A stretch of DNA of 64,000 bases from Paeniglutamicibacter antarcticus_C (GCF_039544305.1 NZ_BAABLK010000033.1:93539-157538), one strand, 5' to 3'. Shown: positions 9,041 through 20,171, counted from the stretch's first letter. Notes: generated by a model not told the origin, from the letters alone. Made by a program: numbers and translations.

Positions 9041-9130
9041 GCCTTTAGCCTAATCCACCGGTGGCCCTCGATGTTCGGTGGTTCGCACGGCGATGCGCCG
9101 CCTGCCGCGGGTTTGGCTGCGGTAGTCTGT

Positions 9131-9535
9131 GTGATCGTGGGATCATCCAGACTTTGTTCACGTTCGGCGTGCCGCCAGCCGGCTGTCGCCACCCTGACCT
9201 ATGTGTATGCCGACTCGACGGCGGTGCTGGGACCCTTGGCGACCTATGCCGAACCGCATTGCTACGATTTGTGTGCTCCCCATGCCGAGCGGCTGACCGC
9301 TCCGCGGGGATGGGAGGTCCTGCGCCTAGCGCGCCCCGAGCAACAGCGGGTGGGCCACGACGATTTGTACGCGTTGGCCCACGCCGTGCGGGAAACGGAA
9401 GCCGAAAAGAGGGTTGCCCCGCCGATCGAAACCCCGGTGCCGCGCAGCGCACCGACGGCCATCGAGCCCGGTGATTCACGCACGATGACCCGGCGGCACC
9501 TGCGAGTGCTGCGCGAAGGGAAGCAGGAGCCCTAA
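9131..9535 (+). CDS. DUF3499 family protein (zinc-ribbon-like)
   Basis: About 134 residues from a GTG at 9131; a second GTG at 9137 is equally possible, and the open frame further upstream runs through the divergent promoter and is not used here. The N-terminus has RLCSRSAC and, 35 residues on, HCYDLCAPHAERL, giving cysteines and a histidine spaced like a small zinc-binding fold. WEVLRL closes the conserved domain, followed by a variable charged tail. Function is unknown. In related genomes a phosphomannomutase gene usually follows; here Trm112 follows after 10 bases. Confidence 0.8.
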   Translation: MIVGSSRLCSRSACRQPAVATLTYVYADSTAVLGPLATYAEPHCYDLCAPHAERLTAPRGWEVLRLARPEQQRVGHDDLYALAHAVRETEAEKRVAPPIETPVPRSAPTAIEPGDSRTMTRRHLRVLREGKQEP

Positions 9536-9545
9536 ACTGGGGTCC

Positions 9546-9743
9546 ATGTCGAATCTCTCAGCCCAGCTCACTGCCCAGCTCCGTTGCCCCATCACCGGTT
9601 CCGTCCTTGAACAGCGCGGTCAGCAGCTGGTCTCTCTAGGTACCGGTCCCAACGGAGAAACCTACGGCTATTCGATCGTTGAGGGCATCCCCGTCATGCT
9701 GGCCAACGAGGCCACGTCGCTCGACGCCAAGAGCAAGGGCTAG
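9546..9743 (+). CDS. Trm112 family protein
   Basis: A 65-residue protein with RCPITGSVLEQRGQQLVSLG and YSIVEGIPVML, the hallmark of the Trm112/UPF0434 family. These small proteins act as activating partners of methyltransferases in eukaryotes and archaea; the bacterial role is less clear. Only one cysteine of the family zinc site is kept (RCPI). The 12-base gap to the SAH hydrolase gene suggests one transcript, which fits a methylation-related context. Confidence 0.85.
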   Translation: MSNLSAQLTAQLRCPITGSVLEQRGQQLVSLGTGPNGETYGYSIVEGIPVMLANEATSLDAKSKG

Positions 9744-9755
9744 GGGGAGTCCGTC

Positions 9756-11222
<1,467 letters not shown>

Positions 11223-11250
11223 GGTCGGGTGCTTGGAGCCAGGAGCCTTC

Positions 11251-11290
11251 GGTGGCTGCTCCGCCATGGGGCAGCCACCTGGCTTTCCTT
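11251..11290 (+). terminator. Intrinsic terminator after ahcY
   Basis: The arms GGTGGCTGC (11251-11259) and GCAGCCACC (11271-11279) form a 9-bp stem with an 11-base loop, followed by the pyrimidine-rich TGGCTTTCCTTTT. It lies 30 bases after the ahcY stop. Confidence 0.7.
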
Positions 11291-11460
11291 TTCGCCGGTG
11301 CCTCCGCGCTGCCGACACGCGGGGCCCAAACAGGCTGGTGGGGCTCGAGGGAACGGTTCGATCGATAGTCTTGGACATGGTGCGTTTGGCAACGGGTGCT
11401 TGGTGCCCGCTGCGCTTCGCACCGTAAGCGCACCACATGTCAGAGTTTTGAGGGAGAAGC

Positions 11461-12924
11461 ATGGCTGAGCAGGACGAACCGCAGACCGGCAAGCCGGATA
11501 CGCCGCCATCCGCACCGGCAAGGCCCCCGTCAACACCCGATGCCGAGGCAAGGCCAAAGCCCGGCTCCGGCTCGCTGAGTGCTGCCGCAGAAGCCGCAGC
11601 AGCCAAGATCGAGGCCTCGATCCTGGCATCGCGCGCGGCGGAAGAGAAAAAAGAAGCAGAAGCAAAGCAGGCGCTCGAAGCCAAGAGGGCCGCGGCTGCC
11701 ACAAAGGCCGCCGCCGAGAAAAAGACCGCCGAGGCCAAGCCCGTGGCGGCTCCTGCGACCAAGACTGTCCCCGCTTCCGAGGCAGCGCCGGCGAGCAAGT
11801 CCGCACAGGCCGGGAGCCCGGCCGCACCCGCGGTGAAACCTGCTGCAAAGCGTGCCGCGCAGGCCGGGAACCCGGCCGCACCCGCCGTGAAGCCCGCCGG
11901 TGAACCCGTGGCCAAGCCCAAGGCGCAGGAGCCCGAAGAAGTCGAGGACATCATTGCGATGATCCCTCTCGAGCCGCGTCCCGGGGCCGACACCGTCTCT
12001 ATCTCCCCGGCGACCAATGCCCCTGCCCCGGGGAACGTCGAGAAGACCCAGGCACTGCCGCGTCCGGCCGCGGCGGCTCCCGGCGCCGGTTCGCCGCCGC
12101 AAACGGCCTCTGCCATCGCCGAGGCGCGCAGCCGGGTGTTCGGCGCCTACAACCCCGGTCCCGAGCCGACTCCGGCTGCTCGTGAGCGCCGGGCAGCGCG
12201 CCAGGCCGCACTGGAAGCGAAGCCGCCATTGGCGCGCACCTTGCAGGTACTCCTGGCCGTCTTCTATCCCTTGATCTTGCTGATCGCCGCCATCCGGCTG
12301 ATTGCCAGCCCGATCTTCCTGTGGTTCGACTACCAGCGTCCCGGGTTCCCGGCCGACGGCTTCGGGTTCAGTACCGCCGACAGGATGACCTATGGGTCTT
12401 ACGGCGTGGACTTCCTGAACAACATCGCGGACAACAGGTATCTGGGGGAGCTGCGGGATCCTGCCGGGAACCCGTTGTTCCTGGGCACCGAGGTCCAGCA
12501 CATGGCCGACGTCAAGAACGTCATGTCCTTCACCTACCTTGCGTGGGCGATCATGGGTGTCATCGTCATCTTTTCGTTGGCCTACCTGGGCAAGCGGTAT
12601 TCGGGCGGTATCCGCCGCGGGCTCTTCGCCGGATCGGTCGCAACGCTGATCCTGCTCGCCGGGCTGACCACCGCCGCGATCTTGGGCTGGGAGAAGTTCT
12701 TCACCACGTTCCACGAGATCTTCTTCTCCCAGGGAAACTGGACGTTCAACTATTCGGACACCCTGATCCGTCTCTATCCGTCGCAGTTCTGGGTGGATGC
12801 GGCCATCGCCATCGGTGCCCTCGTGGTCATCACGTCCTTGCTGACCCTGATCTTCACCTGGCCCACGGCCCGGCGCCGCGAGACATCTAGGTTGCGCCAG
12901 GACAGCCGGGTCTTCGGGCTTTAA
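11461..12924 (+). CDS. TIGR01906 (DUF1461) integral membrane protein with long Ala/Lys/Pro-rich N-terminus
   Basis: A 487-residue protein. Residues 1 to about 250 are low-complexity and rich in Ala, Lys, Glu and Pro, with near-repeats of AAQAGNPAAPAVKPA. The rest has about four membrane helices (near 258-280, 360-380, 386-408, 446-468) and the DUF1461 pattern: WFDYQRPGFPADGFGF, YLGELRDPAGNPLF, HMADVKNV and a large loop with FHEIFFSQGNWTF. Function unknown. Only the membrane half belongs to the family; the N-terminal tail is unusually long and probably cytoplasmic. Confidence 0.82.
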   Translation: MAEQDEPQTGKPDTPPSAPARPPSTPDAEARPKPGSGSLSAAAEAAAAKIEASILASRAAEEKKEAEAKQALEAKRAAAATKAAAEKKTAEAKPVAAPATKTVPASEAAPASKSAQAGSPAAPAVKPAAKRAAQAGNPAAPAVKPAGEPVAKPKAQEPEEVEDIIAMIPLEPRPGADTVSISPATNAPAPGNVEKTQALPRPAAAAPGAGSPPQTASAIAEARSRVFGAYNPGPEPTPAARERRAARQAALEAKPPLARTLQVLLAVFYPLILLIAAIRLIASPIFLWFDYQRPGFPADGFGFSTADRMTYGSYGVDFLNNIADNRYLGELRDPAGNPLFLGTEVQHMADVKNVMSFTYLAWAIMGVIVIFSLAYLGKRYSGGIRRGLFAGSVATLILLAGLTTAAILGWEKFFTTFHEIFFSQGNWTFNYSDTLIRLYPSQFWVDAAIAIGALVVITSLLTLIFTWPTARRRETSRLRQDSRVFGL

Positions 12925-12957
12925 GCGCAGCGGCGCCATGGCAGCACCGCGAACGAC

Positions 12958-13012
12958 GGATCCCCGGTGGTGGCCCCGCAACACGCATGAAGCGGGCCCC
13001 CACCGGGGATCC
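12958..13012. terminator. Bidirectional terminator hairpin
   Basis: A long inverted repeat starting GGATCCCCGGTGG and ending with its complement CCACCGGGGATCC, with GCCCCGC/GCGGGCC continuing the stem, lies between convergent genes and is followed by TTGTTTCC on the plus strand. Confidence 0.8.
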
Positions 13013-13031
13013 TTGTTTCCCTCAGCGGGTC

Positions 13032-14879
13032 CTAGCGCTGGTAGAGCTCGTCTATCCGCGCCGAGAAGTCCTTGATGACATTTGCGCGCTTGAACTTCAG
13101 CGACGGTGTCAGGTGCCCTGATTCCTCGGTGAGCTCCGCATCGAGGAGAACGAACTTGCGGATGCCTTCGGCCTTGGACACCGTCGCGTTGGCGGCGTCA
13201 ACGGCAAGCTGGACCTCTGCAAGCACCTGCGGGTGCACCGCGGCCTGTTCCAAGGAGAGCTCACCGAGCGAATTGGCGCGGCACCACGGTCCCAGTTCCT
13301 CCGGGTCCAGGGTCAGCAGCGCAGCAATGAACGGCCGGTTCTCGCCCACCACGATCGCCTGGTCGACCAAGCGTGAGGCACGAATGGTTTCCTCCAGAGG
13401 CCCGGGAGCCACGTTCTTGCCGCCGGCAGTCACCAAGATGTCCTTCTTGCGGCCGGTGATCTTCAGGAATCCCGAATCGTCCAGCGTCCCGGTGTCACCG
13501 GTCCTGAAGAAGCCCTCTTCGTCGAAGGCCTCCGCGGTGGCGTCCTCGTTGTTGTGGTATCCGGCAAAGACCCCGATTCCCTTGATGAGGATCTCCCCGT
13601 CCTCTGCGATGCGCACAATGGTCCCGGGGATCGGGACGCCCACGGTGCCAACACGCACGTTCTTTGCCATGTTCACGGTTGCCGGGGCGGTCGTTTCGGT
13701 CAGCCCGTAACCCTCGAGCAAACCCACTCCGGCGCCGCGGAAGAAATGCGTGAGGTCGGGGTTCAAGGCACTGGCACCGCAGATGGCGTAGCCGACGCGG
13801 CCGCCGAGCACCGAACGTAGTTTGGGGTAGAGCACCTTGTTGAACAGGGCATGCTTGGCAAGCAACACCAGGGAGCGGTGCGCCTTGAGCCCGCGGGCTC
13901 GGGCGTCGGCGATCCGGGAGTATTCGATGGCCACGGCCTCGGCCTGGGCAAAGAGCTTGCCCTTCCCGGACGCCTCTGCGGTGTTCGAGGCGGTGGTCCG
14001 GATCTTTTCGAAGATCCGGGGCACTGCCAGCAGGAACGCGGGCTTCACCTCGGCCAGGTCGGCCACAAGCGTGGAAGCTGAAGAGGTATGGGCAATGGTT
14101 GACCCGGCGTGTACGCAGATCTGCTGGACCGCCCGGGCCAGGACGTGGGCCAAGGGCAGGAACATCAGGGTTCTCTCCTCGGTGCCCAGTACCGGTGCCA
14201 TGTGCGGAGCGATGTTCACGGCAATGAGTGAGAAGTTTGCATGGGTCATCATGCATCCCTTGGGGCGCCCGGTGGTGCCCGAGGTGTAGACCAGGGTTGC
14301 TGTGTCGTGCAGCCCGGCAGAGGCCCTGGCGGTTTCGACCTGGGCGTCGGTGAACGTGCTGCGCGCCCCGGCCTCGACGAGTTCTTTCAGCCCGGCGGCG
14401 GGGATCACCGCAGGGTCCGAGCCCTCATTCCCCTCGAAGGAAAAGACGGTGACTTCTTCGCCGAGGGATTCGGCGGCCTGCCGGACGATGCGGGCGCGAC
14501 GAGGGTCCTCGGCGAAGACATGCCGGGTACCGGAGTCCTTCAGGATCCACTCGACCTGAAACGGTGAACTGGTCTCATAGATGGGCACCGAGATGCCGCC
14601 GGCGAACCAGATGGCCTGCTCGGCCATGGCCCACTCGTAACGGGTCGATGACATGACCCCGACGGTGTCACCCGGTGCTATCCCGCGCTCCAACAGCGTC
14701 TTGGCCAAGGACCGCACGTCGGATAGGAAATCAGCGGTTCCTACGTCGATCCACGATTCACCGCGCTTGACGCTGAACAGCGCTGCACCTTTGCCGCGGG
14801 CCTTCCGATCCAGGAGCAATTGGGTGGTATTGAAGTCCTGTGGCAGTTCCTTGATCACTGTGGTGCTAGCTTCGCGCAT
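13032..14879 (-). CDS. Long-chain fatty acid-CoA ligase (AMP-forming)
   Basis: ANL-superfamily adenylating enzyme of about 615 residues that activates fatty acids with ATP and CoA. Motifs present are LVYTSGTTGRPKGCMMTH (AMP/ATP loop), LPLAHVLAR, EGYGLTETTAP, the hinge ITGRKKDILVTAGGKNVAP, and a C-terminal LKFKRANVI. Length and order match the FadD15-like class found in actinobacteria. The start at 14879 (MREASTTVIKEL) is preferred because GGGGGG lies about ten bases upstream; an in-frame ATG at 14921 lacks such a site. It shares a strand with the O-mannosyltransferase gene but a separate transcript is possible. Confidence 0.92.
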   Translation of the reverse strand: MREASTTVIKELPQDFNTTQLLLDRKARGKGAALFSVKRGESWIDVGTADFLSDVRSLAKTLLERGIAPGDTVGVMSSTRYEWAMAEQAIWFAGGISVPIYETSSPFQVEWILKDSGTRHVFAEDPRRARIVRQAAESLGEEVTVFSFEGNEGSDPAVIPAAGLKELVEAGARSTFTDAQVETARASAGLHDTATLVYTSGTTGRPKGCMMTHANFSLIAVNIAPHMAPVLGTEERTLMFLPLAHVLARAVQQICVHAGSTIAHTSSASTLVADLAEVKPAFLLAVPRIFEKIRTTASNTAEASGKGKLFAQAEAVAIEYSRIADARARGLKAHRSLVLLAKHALFNKVLYPKLRSVLGGRVGYAICGASALNPDLTHFFRGAGVGLLEGYGLTETTAPATVNMAKNVRVGTVGVPIPGTIVRIAEDGEILIKGIGVFAGYHNNEDATAEAFDEEGFFRTGDTGTLDDSGFLKITGRKKDILVTAGGKNVAPGPLEETIRASRLVDQAIVVGENRPFIAALLTLDPEELGPWCRANSLGELSLEQAAVHPQVLAEVQLAVDAANATVSKAEGIRKFVLLDAELTEESGHLTPSLKFKRANVIKDFSARIDELYQR

Positions 14880-14951
14880 GGTGTGGAGGCCCCCCGTTGG
14901 TCGGCATGTGGTGTTGACCATAGTGTATGTTACTGAACAGTAGTAAGGCGA

Positions 14952-16559
14952 CTATCCCCAGCTGGGCATCCAGATGTGGTTTCGCCAGCTGTCGTAGGTG
15001 ATCATTTCCCCGGTCCACACCGGCAGGAAGTACGCCGAGACGAGCACCACCAGTGCCAGGAATATCCCGATGATCCACACCGCCTGTCGCCGATGCCACG
15101 GGGTGTGGCGGTCACGCGGCAGGAACCTGCCCATGACGTAACACAGCGCAAGGACCATGAACGGGGCGAAGGGCAGGGTGTAGAAGAAGAACATCGTGCG
15201 ATCCGGGTACGCGAACCACGGCAGGAACCCGGCGGCCAACGCCGAAAGGATGGCTCCGGCGCGCCAGTCGCGGGCCCCGATCCAATAGAACAGCACCAAC
15301 AGCAAGCTCAAGGTCGCCGCCCACCACATGATCGGGTTCGGCAAATCGGTGATGGCCTGGACGCAATTCTGGGAGGTGCATCCGTACTCGCCGTCACCAC
15401 GTGATTCGTAGAAGAAGAGGACCGGGCGCCCGGCAAAGAGCCACGTCCACGGCGAGGATTCCCAGCCGTGCGAGGAACCAAGGCCCTGGTGGAAGGCATA
15501 CGCCGCCCGGTGGTATTCACCCAGGGACCGAAAGACCCCCGGGATCCAGTCCCACGTCGCCGACGGGTTTTCCGCGGCCCATTGGCGGTAGCGCCCGTCC
15601 GCAGAAACCAGCCACCCGGTCCAGGTTGCCAGGTACACCGCGAACGTGGTGGGAATGATCAACAGGAAAGCCGGGATGCCGTCGCGAAAAAGACCTGCAA
15701 CGATCCAGTGCCGGATGCCGGCTCGTCGCCGTGCCGAGAGATCCCACAGCACGGTCATCAGGGAAAAGACGGCGATGAAGGACAGTGCCGACCACTTGAC
15801 CCCCGCGGCGCAGCCGAACATCACCCCGGCGACCAGGCGCCACGGGCGCCACCACAGCCACGGACCGTACCCCAGCAACCTCTCCGCAGGCCGGGAACCG
15901 TCCTTGGTGGCCAGCGCGCGGGCCAGCTTTCCACGTCCGTGGAAGCGGTCAAGGAGCAAGGCGAAGAAGCCGGCCAGCACGAAGAACATCAAGAAAATAT
16001 CCAGCAACCCGGTGCGCGACATGACGATCTGGTGTCCGTCGACCGCGGCCAGCAGGCCCGCGATGCCTCCTAGCAGCACCGAGGAGAACAGCTTCTGGGC
16101 GACCAGGGCGCACAGCAACACCGCCAACGTGCCGAAAAGTGCGCCGGAGAAGCGCCAACCCAGGCCGTTGTCCGTGCCGAACAGCCACATCCCTGCGGCA
16201 ATCAGCCACTTGCCCAGGGGCGGGTGGACGACGAAAGACGCCGAGTCCTTGGGCACCGGGTCCCCGGCAACGAACGCCTCGTTGGGGTTATCCCCCCACT
16301 CCAGCTCGTAGCCCGCCTCCATCATCGTGTAAGCGTCCTTGACGTAGTAGGTCTCGTCGAAGATCAACAGGTGCGGGTGTTGCAGATTGGTGAAACGCAG
16401 CACGGCCCCCACCAAGGTCACGGCCAGCGGAACGATCCAGCCCCACATGCCTGCGTTATACAAGGGGCCCACCAAGCGGTCCCTGAGGGCCTGGATTCCG
16501 AAGGCGCCGTCCGGGTCAATCACCCAGCGGCGAGTTCTCTGCGTGGTAGCGGTAGTCAC
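14952..16559 (-). CDS. pmt: Dolichyl-phosphate-mannose--protein O-mannosyltransferase (PMT family)
   Basis: A multi-helix membrane enzyme of about 535 residues that moves mannose from polyprenyl-phosphate-mannose to Ser/Thr of exported proteins. The first extracytoplasmic loop holds LLIFDETYYVKDAYTM, the catalytic acidic pair of PMT enzymes, and GKWLIAAGMWLFG follows. Many hydrophobic helices, the HQGLGSSHGWESSPWTWLF region and a conserved KYVMG-like end (LCYVMGRFLP) match actinobacterial Pmt. A GTG at 16559 or TTG at 16565 can start it; the GTG has better spacing from GTAGAG. It is divergent from rsmI, the usual arrangement in actinobacteria. Confidence 0.93.
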   Translation of the reverse strand: MTTATTQRTRRWVIDPDGAFGIQALRDRLVGPLYNAGMWGWIVPLAVTLVGAVLRFTNLQHPHLLIFDETYYVKDAYTMMEAGYELEWGDNPNEAFVAGDPVPKDSASFVVHPPLGKWLIAAGMWLFGTDNGLGWRFSGALFGTLAVLLCALVAQKLFSSVLLGGIAGLLAAVDGHQIVMSRTGLLDIFLMFFVLAGFFALLLDRFHGRGKLARALATKDGSRPAERLLGYGPWLWWRPWRLVAGVMFGCAAGVKWSALSFIAVFSLMTVLWDLSARRRAGIRHWIVAGLFRDGIPAFLLIIPTTFAVYLATWTGWLVSADGRYRQWAAENPSATWDWIPGVFRSLGEYHRAAYAFHQGLGSSHGWESSPWTWLFAGRPVLFFYESRGDGEYGCTSQNCVQAITDLPNPIMWWAATLSLLLVLFYWIGARDWRAGAILSALAAGFLPWFAYPDRTMFFFYTLPFAPFMVLALCYVMGRFLPRDRHTPWHRRQAVWIIGIFLALVVLVSAYFLPVWTGEMITYDSWRNHIWMPSWG

Positions 16560-16624
16560 TAGCAATACTCTACCGGCGCTTGGCGCCGGGACGCCGAAGC
16601 ACGCTCGGGCAGTAGGCTTGGGGC

Positions 16625-17473
16625 GTGGAACTTCAAGATACCCCGGGACGGATCATCCTGGCGGCGACCCCCATTGGCAACCTGTCCGACGCGTCCCCCC
16701 GCCTGATCGAACTCATGCGGTCCGCCGATGTCGTCGCAGCCGAGGACACCCGGCGATTCCTGCACCTGGCACAGGGGCTCGGCGTTCGGGTTCCGGGCAG
16801 GCTGATCAGCTACCACGAACACAACGAAACCCACCGGCTCACTGAACTGCTGGAACTGGTCGCAGGCGGCGCCACGATCCTGGTGGTCTCGGACGCGGGA
16901 ATGCCCGCTGTCTCGGATCCCGGGTTCAAGCTCGTCGAGGCCGCGGTGGCGGCCGGGGTCACCGTGAGCGCCGTCCCAGGGCCCTCGGCCGTACTCACCG
17001 CGCTCGCACTGTCCGGGCTGCCCACCGACAGGTTCACCTTCGAGGGGTTCCTGCCCCGCAAGGCCGGGGAGCGCACCAAGCGCCTCGAGGACCTGGCAAC
17101 CGAGCAGCGCACCATGGTCTTCTTTGAGGCGCCGCATCGCCTTGACGCGATGGTCCGCGCGCTGCGCGACGTCTTTGGCCCCGAACGCCAAGGCGCCATC
17201 GCCAGGGAGCTGACCAAGATGTACGAAGAAGTGATCCGCGGCAGCCTCGATGAGCTGTTGGTCTGGGCCGAGGGCGAGGTCCGCGGGGAAATCGCCGTCG
17301 TCGTCGCCGGGGCCCCGGAAGGAGAACCTGCCCGCGCCACCGACCACGTCGGGCAGGTCCAGAGGCTTATCTCTGAAGGTTTGCGGCTGAAGGAAGCCGT
17401 GGCGGCGGTGGCCGAGACCGAACGCGTCTCCAAGCGCGAACTCTACGCGGCCGTGCTTGAAGCACGCGGCTAG
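16625..17473 (+). CDS. rsmI: 16S rRNA (cytidine-1402-2'-O)-methyltransferase
   Basis: A 282-residue tetrapyrrole-methylase-fold enzyme that methylates the ribose of C1402 in the decoding centre, using SAM. Family signatures are ILAATPIGNLSDASPRLIE at the N-terminus, AAEDTRRFLHL, ISYHEHNE, VSDAGMPAVSDPG, VPGPSAVLTALALSGLP, FEGFLPRK and ELTKMYEEVIRG. The start is a GTG. It lies back to back with pmt. Confidence 0.96.
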   Translation: MELQDTPGRIILAATPIGNLSDASPRLIELMRSADVVAAEDTRRFLHLAQGLGVRVPGRLISYHEHNETHRLTELLELVAGGATILVVSDAGMPAVSDPGFKLVEAAVAAGVTVSAVPGPSAVLTALALSGLPTDRFTFEGFLPRKAGERTKRLEDLATEQRTMVFFEAPHRLDAMVRALRDVFGPERQGAIARELTKMYEEVIRGSLDELLVWAEGEVRGEIAVVVAGAPEGEPARATDHVGQVQRLISEGLRLKEAVAAVAETERVSKRELYAAVLEARG

Positions 17474-17635
17474 CGCGAACGCTTCGAGTTCTTTGGGCTA
17501 CCTGCACAACACCGGTGGCCCGTCATAGTGCAGTTTGAAATTTACAGGCCTTCCTCGCGGTACTAGCGTGGGACGGGAAGGGGAACAATGTTCTCCTAAG
17601 CCCCCCATTTTTAGCGATCAAGGGAGACCGCCGAC

Positions 17636-19120
17636 ATGAGTATTGCCCCCGCGCGTGAAACCGAACTACTTGCCTCCATCCCCACCGGCCTGCTGATCAA
17701 TGGCCAGTGGCGAGATGCCTCCGACGGAGGAACCTTCGACGTACTTGACCCGGCCACCGGAGAAAAACTCGCAACCTTGGCCAGCGCCACCTCCGAGGAC
17801 GCGATGGCCGCTCTAGATGCGGCAGACGCCGTCCAGGGATCCTGGGCACGGACCGCCCCGCGCGAACGCGCCGAGATCCTGCGCCGCGGCTTCGAGATGG
17901 TCACCGCCCGCGCCGAGGACTTTGCGCTGCTGATGAGCCTGGAAATGGGCAAGCCCCTTCCCGAGGCCCGCGGCGAGGTCACCTACGGCGCCGAGTTCCT
18001 TCGATGGTTCTCCGAGGAGACGGTGCGCGACTACGGCCGCTACCTCACCACGCCCGAGGGCAAGAACAAGATCCTGGTGCAGACCAAGCCCGTTGGCCCG
18101 TGCCTGCTGATCACCCCGTGGAACTTCCCGCTGGCCATGGCCACCCGCAAGGTCGCCCCGGCGATCGCCGCAGGTTGCACCATGGTGCTCAAGCCGGCGA
18201 AGCTCACACCCTTGACTTCCCAGCTCTTCGCCGCCGTCATGCTCGAGGCCGGCCTTCCGGCAGGCGTGCTCAACGTCGTCTCATCGGCCAGCGCCTCGAA
18301 GATCTCCGGTCCGTTGATGCAGGATGACCGGTTGCGCAAGGTTTCCTTCACCGGTTCCACCGCCGTGGGCAAGATGCTCATGAAGGCCGCAGCGGACAAG
18401 GTCCTGCGCACTTCCATGGAACTGGGCGGCAACGCACCGTTCCTGGTCTTCGAGGACGCCGATCTGGATGCGGCCGTCGAGGGTGCCATGGCTGCGAAGA
18501 TGCGCAACATGGGCGAAGCCTGCACCGCGGCCAACCGCTTCCTGGTCCACGAGTCCGTGGCCGAGGAATTCACCACCAAGTTTGCCGCTGCAATGGGCGC
18601 GCTGAAGACCGGACGCGGCACCGACCCCGAAACCAACGTCGGTCCGCTAATTGATTCCGTTGCGCGCGACGATGTCCACGCATTGGTGGCCGCGGCCATT
18701 GAGGCAGGTGCCACCGCAGTGACCGGCGGCGCCCCCATCGAGGGCCCCGGTTACTTCTACGCACCGACGGTGCTGGCCAACGTCGCCAACGACGCAGCGA
18801 TCCTGGGCGAGGAAATCTTCGGGCCCGTCGCCCCGGTCACCACGTTCCGCGACGAGGCCCACGCCATCGAGCTGGCCAACGCCAGCGAATACGGCTTGGC
18901 GTCCTACATCTACACCCGCGACCACAACCGCCTCTTCCGCGTGGCGGAGCAGATCGAGTTCGGCCTGGTCGGCTTCAACGCCGGTGTCATCTCCAACGCC
19001 GCAGCACCATTCGGCGGAGTGAAGCAGTCCGGGCTGGGCCGCGAAGGCGGCGCAGAGGGCCTGTCCGAGTACACCACCACGCAGTACATCGGCATCGCCG
19101 ACCCATACGCGGCACTCTAG
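17636..19120 (+). CDS. gabD: NAD(P)-dependent succinate-semialdehyde dehydrogenase
   Basis: A 494-residue aldehyde dehydrogenase that oxidises succinate semialdehyde to succinate. Motifs are TPWNFPLAMATRKVAPA, KPAKLTPLTS, FTGSTAVGK, the catalytic glutamate in MELGGNAPF, the catalytic cysteine in NMGEACTAANRF, and EEIFGPVAPV. Subfamily assignment to GabD rests on the EACTAANRF context and overall similarity; other short-chain semialdehydes are possible. AAGGGAGA precedes the ATG. The gene stands alone between a 160-base upstream gap and a strong terminator; no gabT or gabP is adjacent. Confidence 0.9.
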   Translation: MSIAPARETELLASIPTGLLINGQWRDASDGGTFDVLDPATGEKLATLASATSEDAMAALDAADAVQGSWARTAPRERAEILRRGFEMVTARAEDFALLMSLEMGKPLPEARGEVTYGAEFLRWFSEETVRDYGRYLTTPEGKNKILVQTKPVGPCLLITPWNFPLAMATRKVAPAIAAGCTMVLKPAKLTPLTSQLFAAVMLEAGLPAGVLNVVSSASASKISGPLMQDDRLRKVSFTGSTAVGKMLMKAAADKVLRTSMELGGNAPFLVFEDADLDAAVEGAMAAKMRNMGEACTAANRFLVHESVAEEFTTKFAAAMGALKTGRGTDPETNVGPLIDSVARDDVHALVAAAIEAGATAVTGGAPIEGPGYFYAPTVLANVANDAAILGEEIFGPVAPVTTFRDEAHAIELANASEYGLASYIYTRDHNRLFRVAEQIEFGLVGFNAGVISNAAAPFGGVKQSGLGREGGAEGLSEYTTTQYIGIADPYAAL

Positions 19121-19153
19121 GTAACTGGCCAGAGGGCCACTTCCGCACCAAGA

Positions 19154-19203
19154 CAGCGGCGCTTCCTTCCCCTCGATCCGATGAGGGGAAGGAAGCGCCG
19201 CTG
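19154..19203. terminator. Strong bidirectional terminator
   Basis: A perfect 21-bp inverted repeat (19154-19174 and 19183-19203; starts CAGCGGCGCTTCC) with an 8-base loop, followed by TTCTCTT, lies between the convergent gabD and rmlA genes. Confidence 0.88.
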
Positions 19204-19235
19204 TTCTCTTGGGGCATAGAGTCCCCACGCATGGT

Positions 19236-20120
19236 TTAGTGGTAAGGATCCTCGAACTTCTGGGCAACCAAAGTGCGCAAGTAGTCTCCGTAGCCGCTCT
19301 TGCCCAGCTTCGCCGCGCAGGCCTCCATGGCTTCGTCATCGATCAGGCCCCGGCGCCAGGCGACTTCCTCGGGAACGCCGATCTTCAGGCCCTGGCGAGC
19401 TTCGATGGTCCGGATGAAGTTCGAGGCGTCGTTGAGTGAATCGAAGGTTCCGGTATCCAGCCACGCCGTGCCTCGGGCCAGCACGTTCACCCGCAATGAC
19501 CCCTCTTCGAGGTATTGGCGGTTGATGTCAGTGATCTCCAGTTCGCCACGCGCTGAAGGCTGTAGGTCCCTAGCCCGTTCGATCACGGAGTTGTCATAGA
19601 AGTACAAACCGGGCACCGCGTAGTTGCTGCGTGGTTTCGCCGGCTTTTCCTCCAGAGACACCGCCTTGCCCTCTCCATCGAACTCCACGACACCGTAGGC
19701 GCCCGGATCCTTGACCCAGTATCCAAAGATCGAAGCGCCTCCGTCAGCGTGGAAGTCGGCAAGCTGCGAACCAAAGCCGGGCCCGTAGAAAATATTATCG
19801 CCCAGCACCAAGGCCACCGGACCGTCCCCAATATGTTCCCGGCCAATGATGAATGCCTGGGCCAGTCCGTCCGGCGATGGTTGGATGGCGTAGTCAATGC
19901 TGATTCCGAACTGCGTTCCGTCACCCAGCAACCCGCGGAACTGGTGCGCGTCCGCCGGAGTGGTGATGATCAGCACCTCGGTGATGCCCGCCAGCATCAG
20001 CGTGCTGAGCGGGTAATAGATCATGGGTTTGTCGTAAACAGGTACGAGCTGTTTTGAAATCCCACGTGTGATTGGATGCAAACGCGATCCTGTGCCCCCG
20101 GCAAGTATGATCCCCTTCAT
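19236..20120 (-). CDS. rmlA: Glucose-1-phosphate thymidylyltransferase
   Basis: A 294-residue nucleotidyltransferase making dTDP-glucose from glucose-1-phosphate and dTTP, the first step to dTDP-L-rhamnose. It begins MKGIILAGGTGSRLHPIT (the GGxGxR nucleotide loop) and has KPMIYYPLSTLMLAG, YAIQPSPDGLAQAF, LGDNIFYGPGF, and EKPAKPRSNYAVPGLYFYD, all typical of RmlA. It is divergent from rmlB with about 50 bases between the starts, so the rml genes share one promoter region. Confidence 0.97.
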   Translation of the reverse strand: MKGIILAGGTGSRLHPITRGISKQLVPVYDKPMIYYPLSTLMLAGITEVLIITTPADAHQFRGLLGDGTQFGISIDYAIQPSPDGLAQAFIIGREHIGDGPVALVLGDNIFYGPGFGSQLADFHADGGASIFGYWVKDPGAYGVVEFDGEGKAVSLEEKPAKPRSNYAVPGLYFYDNSVIERARDLQPSARGELEITDINRQYLEEGSLRVNVLARGTAWLDTGTFDSLNDASNFIRTIEARQGLKIGVPEEVAWRRGLIDDEAMEACAAKLGKSGYGDYLRTLVAQKFEDPYH

Positions 20121-20171
20121 GGCACCATCCTAGACATACCTAGTCAGGCTTGGGGAGGGGGCGATAGCCTT

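Noticed and set aside
8942..9130. N-terminal extension of the DUF3499 reading frame upstream of 9131
   Set aside because: It runs through the divergent metallopeptidase gene and promoter and has no family resemblance; the GTG at 9131 or 9137 is the likely start.
9744..9755. SAH riboswitch before ahcY
   Set aside because: Only 12 bases separate Trm112 from ahcY, far too few.
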